A stretch of DNA of 64,000 bases from Ponticaulis profundi (GCF_042659465.1 NZ_JBHSSW010000002.1:1-64000); one strand, 5' to 3'. Positions 34,534-44,284 are shown, counted from the first letter of the stretch. Numbers and translations are program-made. The notes: a model not told the origin generated them from the letters alone.

Positions 34534-37500
34534 TTGAAGCGCTCGGTTCAGGTTCTGCTAAGTCTCGCAATGCTGAATGTGTTTCTGCCACAGGCACATG
34601 CAGCTCAGTCATCTCTCGATATTGCCAACGAGGATATCGGAAGCATTCTGAACTCAGTCTGGGTGCTTATTGCTGCCGCGCTGGTCATGATGATGCAGGT
34701 CGGCTTCCTGCTGCTTGAAGCTGGCATGGTCCGGTCGAAAAACTCCATCAATGTGGCGATGAAAAACGTCATGGACTTCACGGTGTCAGCGCTCGCCTTT
34801 GCGCTCATCGGCTTCATGATTGCTTTTGGCGGTTCCAGTATCCTGCCGTTTGGCCTTGATCTGGATATGCTTGCGCTGAACGAGCTGGACTCCGGCGTTT
34901 TGGTCTTCTTCATCTTTCAGGTGATGTTTTGCGGCACGGCGGCAACGATTGTTTCGGGTGGTGTTGCAGAACGTATGCGGCTGTCGAGCTATACAATCGG
35001 TGCGCTGGTCATCGGCGCCATTATCTACCCGGTTTTTGCGCATTGGGCCTGGGGAAATGCGCTTGGGAACAATGGCGGCGCCTTCCTGGCCAATCTTGGA
35101 TTTGTTGACTTTGCAGGTTCGACGGTCGTGCACGCGACAGGTGGCTGGCTTGCACTGGCAGCTTGCATTGTGCTGGGCGCGCGCAAGGGCCGCTTTGATC
35201 GCGAAGGTAAACCCATCCGGTTTTCCGGGCATAGTACCGTTCTCGCTGCGACCGGGGCATTTCTTCTCTATATTGGCTGGATCGGCTTTAATGGCGGGTC
35301 CACACTGGAAGCGAATACATCGCTCGGTCTGATTATCGTCAATACGGTACTGGCAGGGTCTGTGGGTACGCTTGTCGGCTATCTCTGGACAATGGCGCGG
35401 GACCGGACCGTTCTTCCGGAAAAGGTTCTCTGTGGCATGATTGGTGGCCTGGTCGCGGTGACGGCGGGGTGCGCCGTTCTGAATGTGCCGGGTGCTCTGG
35501 CGATCGGGGCACTTGGGGCGTTGGCGACGAATGCGAGCAATGAATTGCTCGAGCGATATTTTCGGATTGACGACGCCGTGGGTGCGATTGGTGCACACGC
35601 TGTTGCCGGTGTTGTTGGCACGATTGGGCTCGCTCTTTTCGCCGCTGAGGCAAATCTACCGACAGCGTCTAGGTGGGATCAGTTGATCGTTCAGTTGCTG
35701 GGATCTGGCCTCAATTTCATCTGGGCGTTTGGGCTCGGTATACTGTTCTTCTCTGCCATGAAGGCTCTGATGGGCATTCGCGTTGCCGATACGGCCGAAG
35801 ACTGCGGACTGAATGAGAGTGAACACGGAACGCGCCTCGGCATTGGTCACGTTGAAGAAGCGATGGACCATCTCGTTCGGGGGACCGCAGACCTCAATGC
35901 GCGCTTGCCGGTCGAAGCAGGAGATGAGGCTGAGCGCCTTGTTCTGACCTTCAATGCACTGCTTGATAATCTGCAGGAGCAGGAAAAGGTTCGTTTCGAT
36001 GCGGTCGAAAACCAGCGGTCGGTGGAAGAGGCTGAACGGTTGACCGCGCTCGCAGATGCGACCTTTGAAGCGCTTTGCCTGTCGGTTGATGGCGTCATCA
36101 TTGACGGCAATGCAGCACTTGGCAGATTGCTTGGTCTCGAAATGAACGATGTCCGCGGACGCAAGCTCAGTGACTTTCTTCCGGAACAACATGTACGCGA
36201 TGTTGAAGAACTGGTGGCAACACGTCAGTCCGCTGCGCGCGAATTGACGGTGCTGAACGAGCTCGGCGAGGCTATTCCTGTCGAGGTGCGTGGACGGGAT
36301 ATTTCCCTGCGGAACCGAAAAACGCGCGTTCTGGCAATCGTTGATATCCGCGAGCGCAAGAAGGCTGAAGCACGTATTCGCTATCTGGCTCAGCACGACC
36401 CGCTGACCAATCTTCCGAACCGCGCGCTGTTCAATGAGCGTCTCCATGAGATGATTGAGCGGACCATGAAGCAAGGCGTGTTGTCGGCGGTGATCCTGAT
36501 CGACCTCGACCGGTTCAAAGACATTAACGACCTTTATGGACATGGTGCAGGCGATGAGGTTCTGAAAGAGACGAGCGAGCGGCTGAAAATGCATGTTAGC
36601 AAGCGGGATTCCGTTGCGCGCCTGGGCGGGGATGAATTTGCGATCCTGCAGATCGACATCAATTTCACCAACCAGTCGGCCGACCTCGCTCTGAGACTCT
36701 TGCAGGAACTCAATCGCCCGATCACACTTACGGATGGCAATCGTGTCCATGTCGGGGCGTCTATCGGCATCGCGATTTGCCCGAGAGACGGGATTGACGG
36801 TGTTAGTCTGATTTCACGTGCCGACACCGCGCTCTACCATTCCAAGAGTATGGGGCGTAACCGGTATGCGATCTTTGAGAATGGCATGGATGAGCATGTG
36901 CGTCGTCGCCAGCTGATTGAGCTGGACCTGAAGAATGCGCTCGAAGATGGACAATTCAAGGTCCACTATCAGCCGCGTCTGAATACGCGCACCGGTAAGA
37001 TCGCAAGCTATGAGGCACTGATCCGCTGGCATCACCCAACCCGTGGTATGGTAAGCCCGGCAGAATTCATTCCCGTTGCAGAGGGCTGCGGACAGATCAT
37101 CAAGATCGGCGAATGGGTCCTGCGGACGGCATGTCTGGCGGCCGCGCGTGACATGAAATCGGGTCGTGTGAGCGTGAATGCGAGCCCGTTCCAGGTGCGC
37201 GACAAGAATTTCATCGAAACGGTTCGACGTGCACTGGAGGATTCCGGTCTGGAGCCGTCTCGTCTCGAGATCGAGATCACTGAGAATGTGCTCATCGACG
37301 ACGACCAGCGCGCCCTGAGCATTTTCAATGCCCTCAAGCGCCTTGGCGTGAAGATCGCCCTGGATGATTTCGGGACAGGGTATTCATCGCTGAGTTATCT
37401 GAGCCGTTTCCCGTTTGATTCGATCAAGATTGATCGCTCTTTCGTTCAGGGACTCGATCATGGCGGCAGCGGCCTGGAGATCATTGATACGATTGTGCGT

Positions 37501-37767
37501 CTGGGCCGCGCGCTGAACATGAATATCGTGGCAGAAGGCGTTGAGACGCAATCGGCGTTTGCGACGCTGATCGCATGTGGTTGTGATGAAATTCAGGGCT
37601 TCCTTGTGGGCGCGGCAGAACCGCTGGAAAACATTCTGGAAATTGCGCCGTCACACATTCAACGCACGATTTCGACCAGCGAGCAGGTGGCGAGCCTGCA
37701 GGAAATGGTCCGCCGTATGGAGCGCGAGGAACTCGACCGGGCCCGCGAACAGAAAAGAGCGGGTTAG
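34534..37767 (+). CDS. Ammonium transporter-HAMP-PAS-GGDEF-EAL fusion
   Basis: The protein has 1077 residues starting at TTG (34534) behind GGGAG. Residues about 1-24 form a signal-like segment, as in AmtB. About 25-420 is a complete Amt/Mep ammonium channel with conserved AHWAWG and HATGGW stretches. About 425-480 is a HAMP-like linker (LGIGHVEEAMDHL). About 495-600 is a PAS domain. About 625-785 is a GGDEF domain with intact GGDEF at 698-702, and about 795-1045 is an EAL domain with E827-A828-L829 and DDFGTGYSSL. Both cyclic-di-GMP domains look catalytically intact. The protein probably senses ammonium and sets cyclic-di-GMP. The gene stands alone, with an AT-rich upstream region of 290 bases. 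Confidence 0.93.
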   Translation: MKRSVQVLLSLAMLNVFLPQAHAAQSSLDIANEDIGSILNSVWVLIAAALVMMMQVGFLLLEAGMVRSKNSINVAMKNVMDFTVSALAFALIGFMIAFGGSSILPFGLDLDMLALNELDSGVLVFFIFQVMFCGTAATIVSGGVAERMRLSSYTIGALVIGAIIYPVFAHWAWGNALGNNGGAFLANLGFVDFAGSTVVHATGGWLALAACIVLGARKGRFDREGKPIRFSGHSTVLAATGAFLLYIGWIGFNGGSTLEANTSLGLIIVNTVLAGSVGTLVGYLWTMARDRTVLPEKVLCGMIGGLVAVTAGCAVLNVPGALAIGALGALATNASNELLERYFRIDDAVGAIGAHAVAGVVGTIGLALFAAEANLPTASRWDQLIVQLLGSGLNFIWAFGLGILFFSAMKALMGIRVADTAEDCGLNESEHGTRLGIGHVEEAMDHLVRGTADLNARLPVEAGDEAERLVLTFNALLDNLQEQEKVRFDAVENQRSVEEAERLTALADATFEALCLSVDGVIIDGNAALGRLLGLEMNDVRGRKLSDFLPEQHVRDVEELVATRQSAARELTVLNELGEAIPVEVRGRDISLRNRKTRVLAIVDIRERKKAEARIRYLAQHDPLTNLPNRALFNERLHEMIERTMKQGVLSAVILIDLDRFKDINDLYGHGAGDEVLKETSERLKMHVSKRDSVARLGGDEFAILQIDINFTNQSADLALRLLQELNRPITLTDGNRVHVGASIGIAICPRDGIDGVSLISRADTALYHSKSMGRNRYAIFENGMDEHVRRRQLIELDLKNALEDGQFKVHYQPRLNTRTGKIASYEALIRWHHPTRGMVSPAEFIPVAEGCGQIIKIGEWVLRTACLAAARDMKSGRVSVNASPFQVRDKNFIETVRRALEDSGLEPSRLEIEITENVLIDDDQRALSIFNALKRLGVKIALDDFGTGYSSLSYLSRFPFDSIKIDRSFVQGLDHGGSGLEIIDTIVRLGRALNMNIVAEGVETQSAFATLIACGCDEIQGFLVGAAEPLENILEIAPSHIQRTISTSEQVASLQEMVRRMEREELDRAREQKRAG

Positions 37768-38606
37768 GTGGCCTGGGCGAGATCAAACTCGGCGCGCCAT
37801 TCGTCCATGAGCGCGCGGTTGTCGTGATCCCAGGGATGGAAGCCGGGTTTGAACCAGCTTGCCCAGATCGAACCACCGCGCCTGAAAAAGCCTGGCTCTT
37901 TCCATAAGAAGCGTTTCACACGTTTCCGTGCATCCCGGGGCTCATATCCCTCGGCTTCGAGCATCCATGCGGCGTATTCAGCGATATTGTTTGTGAACTG
38001 GCGGCTGATGATCAGCATGGCCAGGGACCGTCGAACATAGCGTTTCAGGCCGGACCAGTTCTTTGTAGCATCCAGAAACACGTCATACGCAACCGCCTTG
38101 TGTTCTGTTTCCTCCAGGGCGTGCCAGCGCCAGAGGCGTTCGATTTCCGGATCCGTTTTGCTGAACAGATCATCATGGGTCACCATCATATCTGCGAGCA
38201 TGGCGGTGAAGTGTTCCAGACATATCGTTGCCATCAGCATACGCATTGGCCCGAAATCTCTGGATAGAGCAATATTCTCGCGAACGCGTGCCTCAATTTT
38301 TTCGACCGGGTACTTATCCCGGTCGATCAGCTGATTGAGCATATGATGCTCACGCGAATGGATGGCTTCCTGCGCGATGAAGTCTTTCACATCCTGGGCG
38401 AGCTTTCCGTTGACCTGCGTGCTGTGGGCACGGACCGCGTCCATAAACAGGCGCTCGCCATCCGGGAAGGTCAATGAGAGTGTGTTGAGAACCGCTGTTG
38501 CGACCGAATCGCCGTTCAGCCAGTGAGGATTATCAGCAGAATCGAGATGAAAATGAAGATTTCGCGGTCGAATGGTAACATTTTCAGGTGTTCGTTTACT
38601 CGTCAT
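37764..38606 (-). CDS. Metal-dependent hydrolase of the PF10118 type
   Basis: The protein has 280 residues from the ATG at 38604-38606 behind CAGGAG. The helical core has several Glu/His pairs that could bind two metals (FIAQEAIHSREHHML, CLEHFTAML, WHALEETEHKAVAYD), the hallmark of this family. Reaction unknown. It overlaps the last four bases of the convergent Amt fusion gene and is divergent from a TetR regulator, which probably controls it. Confidence 0.8.
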   Translation of the reverse strand: MTSKRTPENVTIRPRNLHFHLDSADNPHWLNGDSVATAVLNTLSLTFPDGERLFMDAVRAHSTQVNGKLAQDVKDFIAQEAIHSREHHMLNQLIDRDKYPVEKIEARVRENIALSRDFGPMRMLMATICLEHFTAMLADMMVTHDDLFSKTDPEIERLWRWHALEETEHKAVAYDVFLDATKNWSGLKRYVRRSLAMLIISRQFTNNIAEYAAWMLEAEGYEPRDARKRVKRFLWKEPGFFRRGGSIWASWFKPGFHPWDHDNRALMDEWRAEFDLAQAT

Positions 38607-38684
38607 CGCACACTCCTGATTTAGTTTAGCTACGCGACACAGAGGCATCCTGATCTGTGAGTAGTTAATTGATGACTGTTAAAA

Positions 38685-39302
38685 ATGTCGATAGATAAAA
38701 AGTCTACACGTGTTCGGCGCTCTCCAGAGGCGTCACGTGAGAACATTCTCAATGCAGCTGAAACGCTGTTAGTGGAGCACGGTCCTCAGACGTTAAAGCT
38801 GACGGACGTTGCGAAGACAGCAAAGGTCGCGAACGCAACGGTGCTGCATCATTTCGGAACAATACAGGGTGTTCAGGCGGCGCTCATGGAGCGAATGATC
38901 CAACAGCTTGCAAACCGGATTCTCGATATTGATCCGCCGAGTGAAAGCCCTTTTTCAGCGCATGGGCATGATTTGCGCATGTTGTTCGATGCCTTTGAGC
39001 AACGAGGCGCGGCCCGGCTCGCGGCCTGGCTGGAACTTGCCGATGAGGCTCGACGTATGACGAGTGTTCGAGAAGCTGTCGAAGCGGTGATCGAGAAGCG
39101 CGTTCAGGCAGAAGGCGCAGAGCGCGACAAGGTGGTGGATTTCACGATGGTTTGTGTCGCGCTGGCTCTCGGCGTTGGTCTTTTCGGTTCGACGGTGGGT
39201 GAATTGATGGGACGCCCGGAAGGGCGTACGCGCGAAATGGCACTTGATATGATGATGAGCCATTTGCAACTCTTGTTGTCTAAATCGCATGTGGCTGAAT
39301 AG
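38685..39302 (+). CDS. TetR-family transcriptional regulator
   Basis: The protein has 205 residues. The N-terminal helix-turn-helix (about 18-62, with ILNAAETLLVEHG and TDVAKTAKVANATVLHHF) is typical. The C-terminal helical ligand domain (about 70-200) is divergent. It is divergent from the PF10118 hydrolase gene, whose promoter shares the short intergenic region (38607-38684), so it likely represses that gene in response to a small ligand. Confidence 0.9.
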   Translation: MSIDKKSTRVRRSPEASRENILNAAETLLVEHGPQTLKLTDVAKTAKVANATVLHHFGTIQGVQAALMERMIQQLANRILDIDPPSESPFSAHGHDLRMLFDAFEQRGAARLAAWLELADEARRMTSVREAVEAVIEKRVQAEGAERDKVVDFTMVCVALALGVGLFGSTVGELMGRPEGRTREMALDMMMSHLQLLLSKSHVAE

Positions 39303-39338
39303 GTCGACGACCGCTGTGGTAGTGCTTGGACTGTAGTT

Positions 39339-40430
39339 TTAGCCAAGAAAATCTTTGATATCACTGATCATGCCCGGCAAATTTCCGATGGACCAATCAG
39401 TTTGATGGAGGTTCTTGTTGGCCTCATCTCCATTAAACTCTTGCACGATTGCGAGGTCGAGCTGGAATTGAATGGCAAGCCTTGAGAACGTTGTCGTCCT
39501 CAAGGATGGCGACTGAATTTCAACGACTTTTGTTCCGGGGCGGCAGTACATGATGTTCGCAAGTCCTGCGCCGTGAAGCGCGACGACCTGCTCTGCGCTT
39601 CGAAACAGCATGACCTGCTCGTAGATATCGAGATCCGTAGTGTTGATTTCTGTAAAGCCGAGTTCCTCCAGGGCGGAAGAGAGTGCGTCCGTGTTCCGAC
39701 AGACTCGCCTGTTGCTATCACGTCTTGCCAAAAAGATTTTCTCTGGAAACTGTCGGTCATGGTTTTGACGGACCGCCACGCTTCCGATCTTCTCCGCAAC
39801 CCAGGTCAGCGCTTCAGGATAAAGTGTATCGTGATCACGTGAGTGATCCGAAATAGAGAGAAACTCCAGCTCTTCGGTGCGGATTACGCCGCGTGCGATT
39901 TGTGGGTGATGCCAGCTGACCAAGCCTAGTGCATGACCGGCCTTATGCTGCCAGTTGGGATTTATTGGAGGCAAGATATAGGGCCGGTTTTTCAGAGCCG
40001 ATTTATTCCTCTGGGAGCGGCGCAGAAATTCGACCGCAGCAGGTAGTATCTCCATGCTCCAATGCGCATAGTTGCCACTATTGTTGTTCGAAATCAGTCG
40101 CGCCTTCATATTCAATTCGACAGGAGGCAGATCGAGAAATCGAGTGATGTCTTTATGTTTCAGCAAGCTGAGGTCGAAATACGGTGTATCATCGATGACA
40201 ATGATATGCTCGGGCATGAGCAGGATCGGGTTCTTGACCGTCACATGCGTGATGGCTGGAAACTTGAACGTCTGATCCTTGTTAAGGTATCGCGCATAGA
40301 AGGGATTGGAAGACAAAACAGTTGGCCGGATCGAGACCGGACAAGGCTGTGCAGATTTTAGAACTTCGACCTTTGTGTTCCTAATTTTGGTCGGACTGTT
40401 GTAGATTTTCTTTCTATCTTCGCCCACCAT
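39339..40430 (-). CDS. GT61-family glycosyltransferase
   Basis: The protein has 363 residues. Motifs of the DUF563/GT61 family are NYAHWSMEILPA near residue 120 and VVALHGAGLANIMYCRPGTKVVEI near residue 285. The family adds sugars in capsule, exopolysaccharide or glycan synthesis. There is no polysaccharide cluster around it, so it stands alone. The start is preceded by AAGGAAG. Confidence 0.85.
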   Translation of the reverse strand: MVGEDRKKIYNSPTKIRNTKVEVLKSAQPCPVSIRPTVLSSNPFYARYLNKDQTFKFPAITHVTVKNPILLMPEHIIVIDDTPYFDLSLLKHKDITRFLDLPPVELNMKARLISNNNSGNYAHWSMEILPAAVEFLRRSQRNKSALKNRPYILPPINPNWQHKAGHALGLVSWHHPQIARGVIRTEELEFLSISDHSRDHDTLYPEALTWVAEKIGSVAVRQNHDRQFPEKIFLARRDSNRRVCRNTDALSSALEELGFTEINTTDLDIYEQVMLFRSAEQVVALHGAGLANIMYCRPGTKVVEIQSPSLRTTTFSRLAIQFQLDLAIVQEFNGDEANKNLHQTDWSIGNLPGMISDIKDFLG

Positions 40431-40478
40431 CGTTTCTTCCTTAAAGTTTCAAAAGCGCGGGATCGTCCTAACAGGCTC

Positions 40479-41435
40479 TCAATTGTTATTATTCAAAAAT
40501 AACGTCAGCAAATCGTCAGCCGCGGCTGAAGCCGGAATTTCCCCATTGCCGACCTTTTGACGCAACATGGGTAGTTCCGACTGAATAGCTGAATGTGCGC
40601 GGAAAGCGGTCATGAGGCCGTCCTGTATCAGCTCATTCATCCACTTGATCTGCTGATCGGCGCGGCGCTTCGCCCTTGATCCACTCTCGGTCGTCTTTTT
40701 GCGGTGGAGCTCAATGGTTTCCCAAAGCTCTGGAAGGCCTTCTGCCGTTGCACCCGAACAGGTGAGCACTGGCGGTGACCATGCTTCATCCGCAGGTTCA
40801 AGAATATGCAGGGCGTTCTGGTAGTGACGTTGCGCTCTGGATGCTGCTTTCGGGTCGATATCAGCTTTGTTGACGGCGATCAGATCGGCGACTTCAAGGA
40901 CGCCTTTCTTGATGCCTTGCAGATCGTCTCCTGCATTCGGAAGCATCAGAACCAGAAAGAAGTCGACCATGTCGGCAACAACGGTTTCTGACTGACCCAC
41001 GCCTACGGTTTCGACAAGAATGATGTCATAGCCGGCAGCTTCGCAGAAGAGGAGCGACTCGCGCGTCTTTCGGGCAACCCCGCCCAGCGTTTCACCTGCG
41101 GGTGATGGGCGTACAAAAGCATTCTCATCAACGGACAGGCGCGCCATGCGTGTCTTGTCACCGAGAATCGAACCGCGCGAACGCTGAGAGGTCGGGTCGA
41201 CAGCAAGCACCGCGACCTTGAACCCCATGTCGGTCAGCATGGTGCCAAAGGCATCAATGAAGGTGGATTTCCCGACACCCGGCACACCGGTAATGCCAAT
41301 GCGCTGCGTTTTTCCGGTTTTTTCCATTACCGATGTCAGAAAATCGCGCGCTTCGATCTGGTGATCGGTGCGGCGACTTTCGACGCGTGTAATGGCACGG
41401 GCAAGGCCACGTCGGGTAGACAAATCAAATTCCAT
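40479..41435 (-). CDS. meaB: Methylmalonyl-CoA mutase-associated GTPase MeaB
   Basis: The protein has 318 residues. The P-loop is GVPGVGKS (50-57), followed by AVDPTSQRSRGSILGDKTRM, ETVGVGQSE and NKAD. This is the ArgK/MeaB branch of SIMIBI GTPases, which protects and reloads B12 in methylmalonyl-CoA mutase. The two mutase genes lie about 3 kb away on the same strand. It follows an unknown protein gene after 18 bases, with a histidine kinase gene ahead of that. Confidence 0.95.
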   Translation of the reverse strand: MEFDLSTRRGLARAITRVESRRTDHQIEARDFLTSVMEKTGKTQRIGITGVPGVGKSTFIDAFGTMLTDMGFKVAVLAVDPTSQRSRGSILGDKTRMARLSVDENAFVRPSPAGETLGGVARKTRESLLFCEAAGYDIILVETVGVGQSETVVADMVDFFLVLMLPNAGDDLQGIKKGVLEVADLIAVNKADIDPKAASRAQRHYQNALHILEPADEAWSPPVLTCSGATAEGLPELWETIELHRKKTTESGSRAKRRADQQIKWMNELIQDGLMTAFRAHSAIQSELPMLRQKVGNGEIPASAAADDLLTLFLNNNN

Positions 41436-41453
41436 ATCCGATCCCTAATTCGG

Positions 41454-42221
41454 TTATGGCTCACCATCAAGCGCAAGCATGGCGCTTTGCCAGGCCGATT
41501 TCACATCTTCGTTCGCTGCATCATGGGGAAGGCCCAGGCACCACCAGAAGGCTTGGCCGGGAAGCGGCTGATGTCTTGACGTCGAAATCGGTGTTTCAGC
41601 AGACAGAATTCGAAGTGCATAGGGAAGCGAGCCGAAGGGCAGCGCTTGCGCTGCCTGTTGCGTCAAAGCTTTACGCAGACGGTTCAGGTCCTCTGGGAAA
41701 TCATCAAGCGTGAGCGCCTCGCAAAGCTCTGTGAGGGGCATGGTGCTTTCCGCATCGGGCTGATCGAAGATCCAGTCCAGCTCAGTCTGTAGATCCTCAC
41801 TTGGGTGCATGAAATCCATGATGGCGCGTGCTTCGACGTGACGCTCGAGTGTCCCTAACAGCGTTGCAGCGTCAGACAGAAAGCCATCTGCTTCAGTATG
41901 GGATAATGGCTGCTGGTGGGCCCAGAGGTCGCGGTATTTCAGCAGGGAGCGACAGTTTGCCAGGAATGGCCTGGTGTGCGCTTCAGAACAGAACAGGTCT
42001 GCATTTTGGCGCAGGATCTGCAGTGCGCCGCGTGCATCAAGGAGAAACCCTTGTTTTCGGACCGGGCTTGATGCCGGAAGGCCATCAAGTGGAGGGCGAT
42101 CCGCAGCGGTAAGCGTCTTCGACACGAAGGGGCAAAGTCCACATCGCAGGATTTGGAGACCTGTTGCGATCCGGAGTGCTGGGCTCAAATGCCTGGACGA
42201 TGGAGCGCGGGCCGGCATCAC
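41454..42221 (-). CDS. Uncharacterised protein between kinase and meaB
   Basis: The protein has 254-255 residues (GTG at 42221 or ATG at 42218, both near an AGGAA). It is Leu/Ala-rich and predicted helical, with a Cys pair in LRCGLCPF (about 26-31) and no signal peptide or membrane helix. I do not recognise a family. It lies 18 bases before meaB and 15 bases after the kinase gene on the same strand, so it is probably co-transcribed with both. Confidence 0.7.
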   Translation of the reverse strand: MMPARAPSSRHLSPALRIATGLQILRCGLCPFVSKTLTAADRPPLDGLPASSPVRKQGFLLDARGALQILRQNADLFCSEAHTRPFLANCRSLLKYRDLWAHQQPLSHTEADGFLSDAATLLGTLERHVEARAIMDFMHPSEDLQTELDWIFDQPDAESTMPLTELCEALTLDDFPEDLNRLRKALTQQAAQALPFGSLPYALRILSAETPISTSRHQPLPGQAFWWCLGLPHDAANEDVKSAWQSAMLALDGEP

Positions 42222-42235
42222 AGGAAAAATTCCTG
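42221..42235. promoter_or_regulatory. Short inverted repeat at the ribosome-binding site of the unknown gene
   Basis: CAGGAA and TTCCTG flank AAA. The AGGAA used as Shine-Dalgarno for the downstream gene is in one arm, so pairing could limit its translation. A six-base stem is short, so this is tentative. Confidence 0.3.
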
Positions 42236-42236
42236 T

Positions 42237-43607
42237 CTATGCGGATAGTCGGGTTGTGTCTTCGGTTTCCAGGGGAAGAGGTAGAGAGAACACAAAACGC
42301 GCACCATCCTTATAACTGGTGTCCAGATAGACCTTGCCGCCATGCGCCGAGATGATGGACTGCACGACAGACAGTCCAATTCCCTCGCCATCAGCTGTGT
42401 CCATTCCAACGCGTTTCAGCGGTTGGAAAATAAGCTCTGCATGTGACGGGTCTACGCCGCGACCGTTGTCTGTTACCGAAAACATCACACGATTCGTCTC
42501 ATACCAGCTGCGAATGACGATTTCAGCGGGTTCTCCCTCGCGTTTATATTTGAGAGCATTGCTGATCAGGTTGGTGAACACCCGTTCCATCAAGGCAGGG
42601 TCGGCATAGATGTCCGGTAGATTTCCGTATTTGATGACGGTGTCTTTTGGCAGATCGTCTGGAAGGGCGCTGATAATCTGTTCAACGAGTTGAGCGCTGT
42701 TGAAATGCTGCTGCTCCGGATTTTGAAACCCTTTCTTCGCAAACTCCAGAAGCGATTCAACAAGACGCTTCATGCGGTCCGCGCTTTCCATGATCGCACT
42801 AAGAAACGTCTCCCGCTGATCTACGCCAAGCGAGTGATCAGCCGCAAGTTCTGCAAATGTGCGTACCTGCCGGGTAGGCGCTTTCAAATCATGCGCTGCT
42901 ATACCAGCGAATTGGCGAAGCGCCGTGTTCACACGTAACAGGTCGGCGTTGTGCTGACGTTCCCGGTCGAGCACCTTTTGCTGAGCTGCGAACCGTTCAC
43001 GATGCACTTTCTTCTGTTCAGCTTCGTAGAGAAGAAAGATGATGAAACATCCGCCCATAGCGATCAGTCCGACACAGATGCCCATGATCAGAATGATGAA
43101 CTCGATCTGTTCAATGGATTCGACAAGATCATTTCGGACCTGCACCTGAAATGATAGAATTTCATTGAGTGCCGGATTGTCGTCATATCGCACCAGTTCG
43201 TCGACATCACTGGCTGATAAGCCAGCATCGATTCGTTTTTCCTGAATGATATCCAGTCGTTTTTCGTACTCTCCAACCATTTGTCGGGTTTCCGGAAGAC
43301 GAATGGCCAGACCTGACTTCTCCGCGAGGGCTTCCAGATCTGAGATCAGGTCGCGCGCTTGCTCAGCGTTTTTGCGTGTAGCTTGCGCATAAGCCGGCTC
43401 ATCCGGGCGAATGAGTGCATTCTTGAAATTGTGGATCAGGCCGCCAAAGCCAATAGCATTTTCAAGTTGCAGTGTCTTATCGACCGTCGCCCTTACGTCT
43501 TTTCGCAGATCTCCGAGGCTGCGAACCTGCCAGATACCCAGGGCAAGGTATACGAGCAGTGTGAGGGCGGGTATCGCGATCAAAGCAATCTTGAAACGAT
43601 TTCGCAC
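42237..43607 (-). CDS. Membrane sensor histidine kinase
   Basis: The protein has 456 residues with a GTG start behind GGGAGGA. Two membrane helices (about 7-27 and 170-195) enclose a helical periplasmic sensor. A short coiled coil leads to the HisKA domain, with H239 in AAHDLKAP, and an ATPase domain with NLISNALKYK, DNGRGVD and GEGIGLSVV. A CheY-like regulator is encoded divergently about 170 bases away and is its likely partner. Confidence 0.9.
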   Translation of the reverse strand: MRNRFKIALIAIPALTLLVYLALGIWQVRSLGDLRKDVRATVDKTLQLENAIGFGGLIHNFKNALIRPDEPAYAQATRKNAEQARDLISDLEALAEKSGLAIRLPETRQMVGEYEKRLDIIQEKRIDAGLSASDVDELVRYDDNPALNEILSFQVQVRNDLVESIEQIEFIILIMGICVGLIAMGGCFIIFLLYEAEQKKVHRERFAAQQKVLDRERQHNADLLRVNTALRQFAGIAAHDLKAPTRQVRTFAELAADHSLGVDQRETFLSAIMESADRMKRLVESLLEFAKKGFQNPEQQHFNSAQLVEQIISALPDDLPKDTVIKYGNLPDIYADPALMERVFTNLISNALKYKREGEPAEIVIRSWYETNRVMFSVTDNGRGVDPSHAELIFQPLKRVGMDTADGEGIGLSVVQSIISAHGGKVYLDTSYKDGARFVFSLPLPLETEDTTRLSA

Positions 43608-43780
43608 CTGTTCCTCCCAGATTCTTTTATCTTTTTACCATGAAAATCTGAACACGTTAATTATCAGTTCCACAACCTCAGGAGGACAAAATGATTGCGA
43701 TGAATTTTTAATATATATTGATTGCAATACAGGTTTGACCTCTCCTACCATACATCAAACCAAGGCTTTTGGATCGTAAC

Positions 43781-44191
43781 ATGCGTAAACAGTGGGTACT
43801 GATCGTCGAGGATGATAAGCTTGATCGCTTTTTGATTGAGCATGCATTCAAAAAACTCGATACGAGCGTCGAATTCGATTTCGCTCATGATGCGGAGTCT
43901 GCCTGGGAAACGCTCGAAAATGGCAACCGCCCGACCCTCATCGTAACCGACCTGAACATGCCAGGTATTGGTGGGATGGAGCTTCTTTCACGTATCAAAC
44001 GGAGCGATCAGTTGAAGACGATTCCAACGATCGTGTTCTCGACGTCGTCTGATGATGCGGATCTGCGCGAAGCCTATAATCGTTTTGCCAATTCCTACGT
44101 TGTAAAGCCGGGCGATGCAGGCGGGTATTCCCGATTTGCCGAACGCGTAAATGCCTATTGGATGCAAGAGAACAGGTATCCCTGCCACTAA
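43781..44191 (+). CDS. CheY-like response regulator (Rcp1 type)
   Basis: The protein has 136 residues from the ATG at 43781. Acid residues E10, D11 and D12, phospho-acceptor D57 (VTDLNMPG), switch FSTSS and VVKPGD Lys form a complete receiver of the Rcp1-like group, commonly paired with kinases having the HDLKAP-type box found in the divergent gene. It has no output domain. Confidence 0.87.
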   Translation: MRKQWVLIVEDDKLDRFLIEHAFKKLDTSVEFDFAHDAESAWETLENGNRPTLIVTDLNMPGIGGMELLSRIKRSDQLKTIPTIVFSTSSDDADLREAYNRFANSYVVKPGDAGGYSRFAERVNAYWMQENRYPCH

Positions 44192-44240
44192 CGGCTGCTG
44201 GCTGCGGCATTGTGAGGAATGTCCGTCATTCCCCAATTCT

Positions 44241-44274
44241 CTTATGTTTGAATTGTATAAAGTTCGAACATAAG
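44241..44274. promoter_or_regulatory. Long inverted repeat before the AhpD-like gene
   Basis: CTTATGTTTGAA (44241-44252) and TTCGAACATAAG (44263-44274) are 12-base arms with one mismatch (eight outer bases perfect) around 10 bases. The right arm ends about 10 bases before the start codon and overlaps its AAGG. It may be a repressor site or an RNA hairpin covering the ribosome-binding site. Confidence 0.6.
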
Positions 44275-44284
44275 GCGCGGTGAT

